Positions 11,067 through 21,903 of a stretch of 64,000 bases of DNA are shown piece by piece. The notes under the pieces are model-generated. The model did not search any database, was not told the origin of the DNA, and saw nothing but the letters and a program-made list of their open reading frames with translations. How positions within the stretch are numbered: the first letter of the stretch is position 1; each line of letters begins with the position of its first letter. This DNA is from Cryptomeria japonica (Eukaryota; Streptophyta; Pinopsida; Cupressales; Cupressaceae), in contig NC_081413.1 in assembly GCF_030272615.1 (NCBI RefSeq), forward strand, positions 716,181,867 through 716,245,866. The letters are read 5' to 3'. A program made the translations under genes and the position numbers.

Positions 11067-11493
11067 AAATTAGTTAACAGACAGAATTTAGAATTTAATT
11101 TAGACATAAATATAAGATAGGAGAGAGAAGTTTATTTTGTGATGGTGTCACTCCAGATTACACAAGCCATCACTTTGATGTCATCGTAAAAATTAAATTT
11201 AGCAAGGAATCGATCAATGTTTTTGTAGTATTGAGTGATTTCCTCTCCCTCTTCAATTTCAAGAAGTTTTATTTCTGCCTTTAGAAGACCTTGGTATGCT
11301 CTGTGTTGTCTTCTATGTTATCTTGCACTCCTAGCACCTAAAATTTTGAAAGTCACCTTACCTATCATCAGATTAGACATATTTCATGCAAAAAAGATGA
11401 ATTTTCCAAAATTAGAAAACATTTATGGGTTAGGTGCGCAAGACCAATTAATTGCAAAACAATAAAGAAAAATTGAATTTTGACTCTTTCTGG

Positions 11494-11610
11494 CAATTGC
11501 GGAATAGTTTCAGCAATTGTGAGATATTTTAAAGGCAATTGCGAGACATTATAACATCAATTGTGAACTGATATTGGCAAGTGCAAATTTCTGCACTGTC
11601 AATTGCGGAC
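11494..11610. repeat. Second array of six CAATTG boxes at 20-22-bp spacing
   Basis: Boxes start at 11,494, 11,514, 11,536, 11,558, 11,578 and 11,600 and read CAATTGCGGA, CAATTGTGAG, CAATTGCGAG, CAATTGTGAA, CAAGTGCAAA and CAATTGCGGA. Steps are 20, 22, 22, 20 and 22 bp. It lies about 430 bp from the first array and close to the primer site. Confidence 0.8.
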
Positions 11611-11680
11611 CTACATTTTTTAGGCTCATACGGATCTACAAAATCAAATAAATCATAAAGCGAAGGTTAAATATGTTGCT

Positions 11681-11697
11681 TCACATCCGGTTCACCA
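11681..11697 (-). other. Primer-binding site of the Tat-like element
   Basis: TGGTGAACCGGATGTGA on the minus strand, two bases inside the LTR end at 11,700. It shares its first nine bases with the primer sites at 1,425 and 13,457. Confidence 0.55.
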
Positions 11698-11699
11698 TT

Positions 11700-12264
11700 T
11701 GTTTCAAGGGTAAATTAAGCATAAATAACTTAATTAGATTATCAGAGCGAATAACCATTTCTAATCTAATCAAATTACTCCTAAATGATAATGAAATAAT
11801 GCTAAAATTAATTCAATTATGAAATGAATTGAAATCTAATTTAAGACTCCCTCAATTGATTTATTAAGGCTTCCATTGCTCTTCTCCTTAGTTGTTGTTT
11901 AATTGGCTCTCAGGTATTTTATAGATTTTCAACACAAAAGGGGTGAGGATTTGAACTCAAGTGTTGATTGATAGATAACTAAAATTGATTGATCAGTGAA
12001 CTCAATAGATTGATTTGTTAACGGAGTTGATTAACTCATTTGATTGACTTGTTAACTCATTTGATTGGGGAATCAACTAGATTGATTGGATAGTGAACTG
12101 AATAGATTAGTAAGCTAACTAAATTGATTGAGAGATGATTGATTAGATCGGTTAGAAGACTGAAATGATTGATTAGCTAGAAAAAGTTGATTGAGAGTTA
12201 AAAAGGGTGATTAAACAGTTAACTGAGATAACTGATTTAATTGCTCGGTTAAGATTTTCAACAT
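11700..12264 (-). repeat. LTR of the Tat-like element, 3' portion
   Basis: On the minus strand this part ends CTTGAAACA just before the primer site. The right side stops at the GTGAT target duplication (12,265-12,269) of the inserted plus-strand element; the remaining LTR resumes at 21,904. Between about 11,960 and 12,230 it is a degenerate array of GATTGATT and GTTAACT words at roughly 20-25-bp intervals. Confidence 0.65.
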
Positions 12265-12269
12265 GTGAT

Positions 12270-13453
12270 TGTAGTGACATGAAATTGTGACCCTTTCAAT
12301 TGTCGACCATGTTAGGGTCCTCATGCATGCAAATCGAATCCGTAAGCGTGATCAAAGATCGGAGACTTGCTCAACACCTGAAAACTACATCTCTCTTGCC
12401 CTCTGCATTGCCCCAACTGCATCCTGTACTGGAAAAAAGGGCAAGACAGGGGCATGGCACCCTTGTCCCTACCCCATTTTGGGGTAGGACCCTTTCCAAT
12501 TTTGCATTGGAGGTTGTGCATTAGGCAAGAAAACTCCCCTAGTGTTGGCCTGTGACAAAAAATCAGTCAATTAACCCTAATTGACAAGTATATAAGTTGC
12601 ATTTTCCCTCTCATTTGCCTAAGTTAAACAAGAAGATAAGTTGGATAAGTGATAAGGTGGGCATGAGATCAAACATTCAAGAGCATTCAAGCATTCAAGG
12701 ATTCCTTTCCAGCATTGAGAATTCTCAAGTCTCCCTTCAACTCTAGGTGTTGCATTCAAGTCAAGGATTCCACTATTGAAGAGGAGATTCATTCCAAAAT
12801 TCAGCTTCATACAAGCAAATCTATCAACATTTCTATCACAACCTCCCTTGAGGTGATTTACATTTCAGTCATCCATTTACATTTACTTGCAAGTACTTTC
12901 TTTCATAATTTGGTTAATTCCAAAACCGGGGTTTGACCTAAAGGCAAACCCCCAATCCCAACCCCTTTCCCTCTTTTTTCTATGTGTAGGTTGTAGGTGC
13001 GCAGTTCTACTTTTGGATTTGGACTCCATTTGCAGACGTGGAAAAACCCTTTTTGTTTCATGGATTTTTTAGAGGACCGTTAACATTGTCGCCATGGTCC
13101 AGGCAACTTTTTCTTAAATTCACATGGTGGCTTCATCTTGACATATTGGTGCACAGCTTCATCCTATGCTTCTATCTCGATTTATAATCAGATCGTTGTC
13201 GCATTTTCACTTGGTCATAAGTACACAATTCAATCAATTCAAATCTCATTCTAGAAGAGGGGATTAACTTACCATTCTTATATCACTCAGAATTCAATCT
13301 TCTTCTTAAGAGGTTGAATCTAGTGCATTTTCCCCCCTCTTCTAATTTAATGCATGAAAAGTGTTTGAAGGGGAATCCAAAGTGAAACTTTCATCTCTCA
13401 TCGGAGGGAAGAAAAGCTTTCCTCTAGATCTCCATCATTTTTTCAACATTACA
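12270..13453 (+). repeat. 5' LTR of the gag-protease element
   Basis: Starts TGTAGTGACATG and ends AACATTACA. Contains a TATA box at 12,589-12,596, CATTCAAG repeats after it, and a GGACCGT...ATGGTCC hairpin at 13,073-13,100. It is about 48 bp shorter than its partner, which has extra GC-rich sequence in U3 (about 20,850-20,890). Confidence 0.88.
12589..12596 (+). promoter_or_regulatory. LTR TATA box
   Basis: TATATAAG within CCCTAATTGACAAGTATATA, a box shared with the 3' LTR (21,017-21,024) and with the minus-strand LTR at 1,429-2,734. Confidence 0.65.
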
Positions 13454-13456
13454 TTT

Positions 13457-13472
13457 TGGTGAACCCGGCGCC
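13457..13472 (+). other. Primer-binding site of the gag-protease element
   Basis: TGGTGAACCCGGCGCC begins three bases after the LTR end. Starting with TGG it fits the complement of a tRNA CCA end, but I do not recognise the tRNA. Confidence 0.65.
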
Positions 13473-14552
13473 TTACATGCTTTATTCTGAAAATCATTGC
13501 ATATTTTTCATTTACAAGTTTAATTTTTCTGCAAACTTAGTGGTTAAATCATTCAAAACCCTAGTTTTAAAATTGAAATTGAATTTGTGTTTTGATTGCT
13601 ATTGTCTTAGATTTGAAAAATTGCTTTGTTTGTCAAATTCAATTTCCTCCTTGTCATGTTCAATTTGCAAATCGAATTCATAAAATGAAGTGGTTAATTG
13701 TCAAAACCCTAATTTTCCAAAATAATATTGAACTTGTGCAAAAATTGAATTCCCATTCAATTTTCAGATTTGTCTCCATTCCTACAATTCAAACTTTTTA
13801 TTTCCCTCTTCTTTACAAAATTCAAATTTCAAAAATTAAGTGGTTAAGTCATAAAACCCTAATTTTCAAAATTAATTGGATTTTGTACAAATTTCAATCA
13901 ATTTCATTCAAATTCAAATTTCTAAAACATTTTCCAAGGTGTCCCTCCCCTTTAGGTTTGACCCTTTTCAAATTTGTAGTCCAATTCTTGTTTTTCTTCA
14001 AAACCCTAATAGGGTCCTATTTTCACATTTGAACCTTATTTTCGCCTATCTAGAAATCGTAAAATCCGCTAATTTTTTGGTACTAGCTTTAAAATCATCG
14101 TAATATTTGTCCCTGAAAAATTTTGAAAAAAGTTGGTCGGACTGTGTGCATTTTCGCCACGGTTGATTTTTTTCCCAAAATTTTGGGAGACTTTTATGAC
14201 TATATTTAATAACCCAAATCTAGAAGATTGGTTGCTTTTGTTGATTTTTGATACCTCGAAAATAAAAAATATCTCCAAAATTCAACATTTCAAATTTTAA
14301 GAAAAACTTTTAAATTAAGAGGTTAATTATAATCTGCCCTGATTTTTAAAATTCTATTTTTTTTAAATTAAGTGGTATCCCCTTGGCCCTAATTTAAAAT
14401 TCCAATTCCCTTTGATTTATTATTTTGGAAATTGTGTCATTATCTTCCTCCAACAAAGTTCAAATTGTTTAATCATTATTTTCTTAAATTTTGCATTACT
14501 CAATTTTGTATGCTTTGTTCAAAATTCAAAATTTTAATTTTCTCTCTAGTGC
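13473..14552 (+). other. Untranslated leader with AAGTGGTTAA repeats
   Basis: Five degenerate copies of a block beginning AAGTGGTTAA and running into AAACCCTAATTTT start near 13,540, 13,687, 13,837, 14,318 and 14,370. A hairpin box (GGTCGGACTGTG...CGCCACGGTTGA, 14,135-14,164) matches the one in the LTRs. Short ORFs in this stretch are AT-rich chance frames and are not called. Confidence 0.6.
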
Positions 14553-15259
14553 ATGAGTTTCACCACTATTAGTCCTACCTACACTATCCCCGTTAGACGA
14601 AGCATCAGAATTAAGGCTTCCCAAGGTTTAATTACCAAGGAGATGGAGCATAATTTGGGTGACTTTTTTAATGAAGATAATGCTAATTCTTCACATCCTA
14701 ATCATGAGCCCATTTATCCCATTGATGAAGAAGAAGCTTTAATGAGGGTCTCCATAGATCAACTTTCAAAATTGCACAATCAATTTGATAACTTTCAACA
14801 ATGGATGTCCCAAGAATACCCTAATAGTGAAGCTCTTCCATTAATTGAAGGTCTTAAACGCATGATTCAAAGTGATAAGAATAGAATTGATATATTGTGT
14901 GGCATTGCTCATATCGTTGATTCTATTATCATTCCTATTAAGAGTTGTGTTGAAAACTTAGGTTATTAACAACCTTCAAATCAAATCAATTCTTCTATTC
15001 CTTTGACCACTTCAATGGCTAGTATTCCTACTTTCACTTCAAACATCATGGCTACATCAACTCAAAATGTCATTCCTACAACCATTGGTCATGGGGGAAA
15101 TCCCTCTTCTTCATTTAATCCTCCATCATTACCTATGTCTTCCATAAGTATTCCTATTATCCCTCAACCAATCAATGTGACACAAGGGGGCAATTCATTC
15201 AACAATTTTGTTCCTCCTTTAAGTGTCTTGTTTCCTACGCAATCACCACCTATGCCTAC
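14553..15259 (+). pseudogene. Gag N-terminal part of the gag-protease element
   Basis: ATG at 14,553 opens 138 codons starting MSFTTISPTYTIPVRRS, ended by TAA at 14,967-14,969. The same frame then resumes (15,003 onward) as a Thr/Ser/Pro-rich stretch until the solo LTR at 15,260. The start is shared with the partial copy at 250 on the minus strand. A helical segment lies at about residues 60-95 (LSKLHNQFDNFQQWM). After the inserted LTR the same reading frame is recovered for about 35 codons, which supports the chosen insertion boundaries. Confidence 0.7.
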
Positions 15260-16246
15260 TATAGTCACATAAATCTATCCACTTAATTAAATGAATATTT
15301 ACTATTTATTTGATTAGTTAACCACTAGTCATCAGTTAATTCAATTTAAATTAACATTTAATTAATTCATCTCTAAACTCTTCTGCTATTAACTAAATAA
15401 ATTATCCAATTTATTTAAATTAATTCATTAAAACCACATCCCAAATCAATTAAATGAATAAAACATATTTATTTAAGTTAACCCCTTTCCTCTTTTAAAT
15501 AAATAAATAAATATTTATTAAAATCCCTAAACTACCCCCCCCACTTGCATTCTCCTACAAATGCAAGTTGCACCTATTTTGTTGAAATAAAGTTATTTTA
15601 TTTTAATTAAAATCCTATTTTCCCTCAACCACCAAACCCACTTGCTCACTAAACACATTCTAGATTCTTCTAAACCATTCCTAATTAGCCTAATCCTATC
15701 CCCTAATTATTGTCACATTCCTAAGAAACTTGGAGTCACTTCTCAAAGCCTCAAAGTCTTTGAAAAACATTAAAGGCTTTGTGTCTTCAACAAGTTAACC
15801 CCTAAAGTCTTCCAAACCATTAATGGTTCTTACATAACCATTTATGGCTCTTACATGACCATTAATGGTTAAACTCAACTCACCCACATGGTTAGAGACT
15901 TTCCCTCTAACTCAACCCCCAATTAACTCATGGGTCTCTTCAAGCATTCATTTCTTTGACCATGGTTATCCTCACTAACTCTTCCACAAGATTTTATCCA
16001 TTGGATAAAGGCATTATTCATTGGATAAAGGATTTATTCATTCAACTCAGCCTAAGCCTTACCTCCTAAGGTAACCTTCAAGTCATCTCAAGCATTTAAT
16101 GTTTTTTCCCTCTCCTCTCAAGCCATCTCATGTTGATATTTGTCATCCTGGGATTGGGTTGAAAGCCCTCACATGGATCACAAACCCATCAATCCTAGCC
16201 CTTGTTGAGATTACCCAATCTCAACCATCCATTACTCTATTTTTCC

Positions 16247-16254
16247 TATAAATA
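16247..16254 (+). promoter_or_regulatory. TATA box of the solo LTR
   Basis: TATAAATA in the context TTTTCCTATAAATAGAGCCC, a typical plant LTR core promoter, about 100 bp upstream of the duplicated segment. Confidence 0.6.
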
Positions 16255-16343
16255 GAGCCCATTCCTTCATAATCCAGATCTAGAAATCTTGTAAGCATCA
16301 AACCTATAGTAATTTTAAGAGAGCATTTTTTAGGAAAAATTAA

Positions 16344-17137
16344 TTTGTTACTTTGGTTAAAATTAACATAGATAATTAGGTGCTTTCTTCCATAATTAGT
16401 TTGTTTACACTTGCTTTTGCGTAATCTTCATTTTCATAATCTTGAATCTCCATAAGACATCCAAAGTAGTGTAAAAAGTTGAGGGCTAGACTCATGTGGA
16501 ACTTGGAGAGGAGAGGAACAAGGGAGGAGCAACTATGAGCATGTTGGCAAGCATTTGGGAGTGTTTTGTGTCTTTTCTCCATTTTTATATGCTTTCTATA
16601 ATCTGTTTAATATATCTCTTGATATGCATGCTTAGGACTGTAGTTTCTTTCATCTTTCATTGTTGATTGATACTAACAAACACTAACGTTTGAATGACTT
16701 GTCTTGTGTTCCTAACATCCTTTTTGCAATGCATCATTTAATTACTTTGTTATTTTGGTTAAAATAACATAGATAATTAGGTGCTTTCTTTCATAATTAG
16801 TTTGTTTGCACTTGCATTTGCATAATCTTCATTTTCATAATCTTGAATCTCCATAAGACATCCATAGTAGTGCAAAAAGTTGAGGGCTACACTCATGTGG
16901 AACTTGGAGAGGAGAGGAACAAGGGAGGAGCAACTATGAGCATGTTGGCAAGCATTTGGGAGTGTTGTGTGTCTTTTCTCTGTTTTTGTATGCTTGCTAC
17001 AATCTGTTTAATATCTCTCTTGATATGCATGCTTAGGATTGTAGTTTCTTTCATCTTTCATTGTTGATTGATACTAACTAACACTAATATTTGAATGACT
17101 TGTCTTGTGTTCCTAACATCCTTTTTGTAGTGCATCA
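16344..17137 (+). repeat. Tandem duplication inside the solo LTR
   Basis: Copies 16,344-16,736 and 16,746-17,137 align over their whole length with a small number of differences and are separated by nine bases. Both end in GCATCA, the LTR end, so the duplicated unit is the R-U5 part of the LTR. Confidence 0.85.
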
Positions 17138-17142
17138 CCTAC

Positions 17143-18410
17143 TTATCATAATGTCCCACTACCTTATTCTCAATCCATGCCTTCCTTCAATAATATCAAA
17201 CCACCTTCTCTATCAACCATGTCTAACATCAATTCTTCTATCGAAACAACCATTAAAATAATCTGGCTCAAACTGTATCTTCCTTACAACAACAAATTGC
17301 TTCTATGAGTCAATCCAAGTTTAGTATGCCCACCTTTAATATTGTGAGCCCACTTTCTCTTGATATTGTTAAATTCGTGCCACATAAGCATGTGGAGGTA
17401 CCTCAAATGGAACTCTATAATGGAAAAGGTGATCCTCTCACACATGTTAAAACATTTCAAACCTTGTGGACTGATTTTGCTTATGATCAAATATTGCTTG
17501 CAAAACTATTTACAAGAACATTAAGAGATAAGGCTTTACAATGGTAGTGCTCTTTGCCTTCTTATTCCACCACTTCTTTTCAACAGCTAGCAAATTCTTT
17601 CATCTAACAATTTCAAAATAACATTGATCCTAAAATCACTTTGACTGATTTAATGCATTGTAAACAAGGTGTTAAGAAAAAGTGATTTATTTCATTGGTA
17701 GATATAAGCATTTGTGAGCTCAAATTTCTTTACATGTACCTGATAATGATATTCAAAGAATTTTCGTTTCTAATTTGCAAAAAGATATTAGGGAAAAGTT
17801 TCTTTTGTCTGAGTTTACTTCCTTTCCGCAATTTTGTGTAACACTCCACAATTATCAACTAGTTGTGAGTAAAATGGAGCAACCCACTCCTATGGCTCCA
17901 GGTGATAAAGGGGAGAATGTTCAACAACCGTTTGCGAAGTTCAAACCAACAAAAAGCTTCATCAAGTTCAATGATACAATCAACAACAACAATGTAAATA
18001 CTACAATAGGTGTGCCTTCTATTTCTATTTTTTTCAAAAGAGAAAGACAGCTTACTCATTTGAATGAATCTTTAAATAGTATTATGTCTCAGTTGTTGCA
18101 AAGAAATGTTATCAAACTTCCTCCTATAAAACAAGTTGATCCTTATAAACTTGCATCCCCTTATTTTGATAACAATTCCTTTTGCCAATTTCATCATTAG
18201 CCTGGTCATGATACCCGAGAAATGTTTCGCATTGAAAAATAAGATTCAAGATTTGATTGATAACAATACTATAACTATGGCAGGTGTGAATGATAAAGGA
18301 AATAAATCTGTAGCTCCTCCTAATCAAAATCTTAAAATTTTTACTGATCGTTTGCCTTCTCATACCTCTGACATGATTGAGACTAGGTATACTTCTTTCT
18401 CCTCTGAGTA
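17143..18410 (+). pseudogene. Gag core and zinc-knuckle region of the gag-protease element
   Basis: After a frame break at about 17,250 the piece 17,305-17,547 (80 codons) has the gag core: MELYNGKGDPLTHVKTFQ, then ILLAKLFTRTLRDKALQW ended by a TAG. Further pieces continue the core (17,548-17,770 with stops; 17,775-18,200, 141 codons, with DIREKFLLSEF and the helical VTLHNYQLVVSKMEQ). Near 18,180 FCQFHH and a GHDT-containing segment, with a frame change before CFALKNKIQDLID, form the zinc-knuckle-like end. At least four lesions are visible. This is the particle protein of the family. Confidence 0.75.
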
Positions 18411-18420
18411 ATTCACTTCT

Positions 18421-19167
18421 ATGGCACTAAACTTGGTAAATATGGTAGAAAAACAAGATACGCCTAAGGATTCTTGTATTATATTTGACCCTAGTGACAC
18501 CATGAGAGCACCAAATGGCCCTTTATACATAGTTGCAAAGGTTAAGGATATACCTTGTCGTGGCGCTCTTGTTGATCCCTCTTGTGTGGTTAACATCATC
18601 ACTGAGGAGTATATTTTCACTTTACGAATGCATAAACCAATATATGATTCCTCTAAAGTAGTTGTGAAGTTATTTGATGGATTCTCTTGCCCTACCATTG
18701 GCTCTATCACCCTTCCTGTTGAAGTTCATACTAAATCTATGGATGTTGACTTTCTTATCATACTCTCTTCCAAGAAATTCTACGTGAAGTTGGCCTATCC
18801 TTGGCTATCTTCCATGAAGCCTATTTCTTCTCCAATCCATAAGTGTTTCAAATTTCCTCACAATGGTAAAATCATAACTGTGAACCATAGCTTATTTAGA
18901 CCATCTGAAAGAAGCCTTGGCATTCCTATTGATTTCTTTTCCCCTAAGAAATTTCAATCTCTTCCATCAAGGAGCGATGCTCTTTTTCAATCTTATCCAA
19001 AATGGAAGAAAGATATGATCTTATCCTTAAGTCAACCTAGATCCCCAACACTTGACATTCCTATCATACTTGAAGATGAAGTTCTTCCACTCACAGAAAG
19101 AACTAATCTCCCTCCCAAGGAAGATCTTCAATCTATCTCCTATGGAGGTGACTATGCCTTCTCCTAA
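18421..19167 (+). pseudogene. Retropepsin-like protease region of the gag-protease element
   Basis: The 248-codon frame contains CRGALVDPSCVVNIITEEY at about residues 42-60, aligned with the active-site loop of plant Gypsy proteases; the usual DTG/DSG/DGG is DPS, so the glycine is missing. A strand-rich core (ITLPVEVHTKSMDVDFLI) and AYPWLSSMKPI, a variant of the LGxPWL segment, follow. The frame ends at TAA 19,165-19,167 where a frameshift joins it to the next ORF. The ORF is long but probably not an active enzyme. Confidence 0.7.
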
Positions 19168-19924
19168 GAAGAACAACAATATTCCTCTTAAGGTTAGACC
19201 TGTACCTCCTCCTCATGATGGACCTGGCCTTCTTCCTACACCTAACATTCCTCCTTTATATGGCATAGTTCCACCTCCTTCCTCTTATAGAGAGAAGAGG
19301 CTTGCTTCTTCTCTTGTCCAGCCTAAAAGATCTCAACCTAAACCTTCAACTATCAAAGAGGAAAACATTCCTACTTCAACAAGTGTTCCTCCTCCTTCTC
19401 AACCTTCTACTAAGACTCAACAAAATCATTGTGCAAGAGAATGTCGAGGAAGACGTCATGCTCAAGCTCGTGAAGTTGTCCCTCAAACTATTTCATCTCC
19501 TAAAACTCCAACAATTGATCTGATTCCCTTTTCTCCTAAGAAAGATGTTGAACCTACATCTCCAAATCATAAGTTGCACAAAACATGTGATGGTTTTACT
19601 CCTATTCGTATTCACGCTCCTCTTTCCATAAATCTTGATGAAGAAATGAGTGAAAATGTTATTCATGGTGGTAATACAACTCCTTATGCTTCTGATAGTG
19701 ATTATGAATATGTTGATGTGGATAAACATTTATCAATTGAATTTTCACAAACCCTAATCCTAGCTCCTATAATCGAACAAAGTGACTTATCACACGAGCA
19801 TAGTCCTTGTTTGGATCTTGTGTTAGCTCTATCTATTGTGCTTCATGTCGCTCCTCTAGCATGTTTCTCACCTTCCCGAAATAGTGATCACCAAGATCGG
19901 GAGGTGGATGTCATGCTAGATTAG
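19052..19924 (+). pseudogene. Proline-rich C-terminal region after the protease
   Basis: An open frame overlapping the previous one; only the part after about 19,150 reads as protein continuation. It is rich in Pro, Ser and Lys (RPVPPPHDGPG, VPPPSQPS), then acidic (DSDYEYVDVDKH), then hydrophobic (LDLVLALSIVLHVAPLACF). I do not recognise a family. In autonomous relatives the RT would follow about here; instead a stop at 19,922-19,924 is followed by 3' untranslated sequence. Confidence 0.5.
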
Positions 19925-20666
19925 TAACATTATCACTGTAGATCTCTTCTCCCTCTTCTTTCTTGCTCTTTTGTGACAATCTTCTATGTGTATCCCTGTT
20001 CTTCTATTGTTCCCTTAATCTCTATTTGGGGATGATGCAAAGCATTGAGATCTTTTCTTGGCCTCTTTCATGTTGACTCAAATGACTCATCTCTTTCCTT
20101 TCTTTTAAGGTAGTGTCCTTTCTTTGGGGAATGGCGATTATTATATGCATATACATATATGATATACATGAGTTATCATACAACATACTAACCCTAAGGA
20201 AAGTGAAACTGCCTCGTGTTTTGTGTTCATTATCCTTGGGTTTATTCCTCTCTCGGGGGCTAAGTCCTTGCGATAATGTGCTCCCTCTCTTCTCTTTCCC
20301 TTGAGTGTATCCTACCTTAAAACAATTGCTACCAATAAGGCATGCATGAGCGTACGTGGGGGCATACACTCTGCTCATATTTTCCTTTTTGATACTTAGA
20401 ATTATTTAGTGAACTCAGCTTTTCTTTATAATTTTGGTATCTTTTTCATGACTCATAGTAAGGGGAACCTTGCTACTTGCAGTCATGGTTTTCCCCTTCT
20501 CGATCTTCCCTTTAACTTTGTCAATCGATGTCGTAAGATCCTAAGTCCACAGGGGGCTTGGTGCATCTTGCCTCCTTTATGTGGTAGAAGTCTTTCAATC
20601 TTGTTTCCTTGTACTTTATCGACAGTATTGGTGTACGCTTATACTCCCGCTAAAGTGGGGGCTAAA
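19925..20666 (+). other. 3' untranslated region and polypurine tract
   Basis: 742 bp without recognisable protein on either strand. It ends in AAAGTGGGGGCTAAA (20,652-20,666), a polypurine tract directly before the 3' LTR. A short AT run (ATATGCATATACATATATG) lies near 20,140-20,165. Confidence 0.6.
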
Positions 20667-21898
20667 TATAGTGTCATGAAATTATGACCCTTGCAATTGT
20701 CGACCACATTAGGGTCCTCACACATGCGAATCAAACCCCTAAGCCCGATTGGAGACCGGAGACTTGCTTGACACATGAAAACTACATCTCTCTTGCCCTT
20801 TGCACTGCCCGAACTGCATCTTGTCCTGGAAAAAAGGGTAGGATAGGGGTGTGGCGCCCCTATCCCCCCTAGGACAAGGGCGTGGTGCCCATGTCTCTGC
20901 CCCATTTTGGGGCACGACCCTTTCCAATTTTGCATTGGAGGTTGTGCATTGAGCGGGAAAAATCCCCCAGTGTCAGCTTGTGACGAAAAATCAATCAATT
21001 AGCCCTAATTGACAAGTATATAAGTCGCATTTGCCCTCTCATTTGCATAAGTTCAACAAGCAGATAAGTTGGATAAGCGATAAGGTGGGCATGAGATCAA
21101 ACATTCAAGAGCATTCAAGCATTCAAGGATTCCTTTCCAGCATTTGAGCACTCTCAAGTCTCCCTTTAAGGCTAGGTGTTGCATTCAAGTCAAGGATTCA
21201 ACCATTGAAGAGGAGATTCATTCCAACATTCAACTTCATACAAGCAATTCTATCAACATTTATATCACAACCTCCCTTGAGGTGATTTACATTTCAGTCT
21301 TTCATTTACATTTACTTGCAAGTACTTTCTTTCATCATTTGGTTAATTCCAAAACTGGGGTTTGACCTGAAGGCAAACCCCCAATCCCAACCCCTTTTCA
21401 TCTCTTTTATGTGTTTAGGTTGCAAGTGTGTAGCTATACTTTCGGATTTGGACTCCATTTGCAGAGGCAGAAAAACCCTTTTCATTTTGCGGATTTTTCA
21501 GAAGACTGTGTACACTGTCGCCACGGTCCGGACAACTTTTTCTCAAGTTCGCAAGGCAGCTTCATCTTGACATATTATTTGCTAGATCCAAGTGCATAGC
21601 TTCATCCTACGCTTCTATCTCAAGTTATAATCAGATCTGTCACTTTTTCACTTGGTCATAAGTACACAATTCAATCAATTCAAATCTCATTCCAGAAGAG
21701 GGGATTAACTAACAATTCTTATATCACTTAGAATTCAATCTTCTTCTTTGGAAGTTGAATCTAGTGCATTCCCCCCCTCTTCTAATGTAATGCATGAAAA
21801 GTGTTTGAAGGGGAATCCGAAGTGAACCTTTCATCTCTCCTCGGAGGTAAGAAAAGCTTTCCTCTAGATCTCCATCATTCACCTTTTTCAACATTACA
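20667..21898 (+). repeat. 3' LTR of the gag-protease element
   Basis: Starts TATAGTGTCATG (TG decayed to TA) and ends AACATTACA, followed by GTGAT. Aligns along its length with 12,270-13,453. TATA box at 21,017-21,024; hairpin GACTGTGTACA...CCACGGTC at about 21,503-21,529. Extra GC-rich sequence with GGCGCCCC lies in U3. Confidence 0.88.
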
Positions 21899-21903
21899 GT
21901 GAT

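Larger units (their letters stand above)
9990..11680 (-). other. Leader of the Tat-like element, no intact gene
   Basis: About 1.7 kb between the primer site and the triplicated repeat. It holds two arrays of phased CAATTG boxes (separate entries) and a protein-like minus-strand stretch at about 11,310-11,135 that reads EEITQYYKNIDRFLAKFNF and is open for some 55 codons before a stop. I cannot assign that stretch. The rest is AT-rich without recognisable features. Confidence 0.5.
15260..17137 (+). mobile_element. Solo LTR inserted in gag, TSD CCTAC
   Basis: Flanked by CCTAC at 15,255-15,259 and 17,138-17,142. Starts TATAGTCACATAAATC (a TG start decayed to TA) and ends TAGTGCATCA. It has no coding region. 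A TATA box (TATAAATA, 16,247-16,254) puts U3 on the left, so the orientation is plus. The part after the TATA box carries a tandem duplication of about 393 bp. No primer site or polypurine tract follows the end, as expected for a solo LTR. Confidence 0.75.
12270..21898 (+). mobile_element. Gag-protease-only Gypsy element, complete with TSD GTGAT
   Basis: The boundaries are an LTR pair (12,270-13,453 and 20,667-21,898) flanked by perfect 5-bp duplications GTGAT at 12,265-12,269 and 21,899-21,903. Primer site at 13,457, polypurine tract at 20,649-20,666. Between them are leader, gag, protease and a proline-rich C-terminal region, then 740 bp without coding signal; no RT, RNase H or integrase motif is present on either strand. 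It inserted into the LTR of the Tat-like element. Gag is split by a solo LTR. The LTRs differ at many sites, mostly C/T and G/A, so the insertion is old. Confidence 0.88.

Noticed and set aside
19052-19167. Overlap of two long ORFs as programmed frameshift
   Set aside because: No slippery heptamer or structure was seen at the junction, and gag of the same element has several random lesions.
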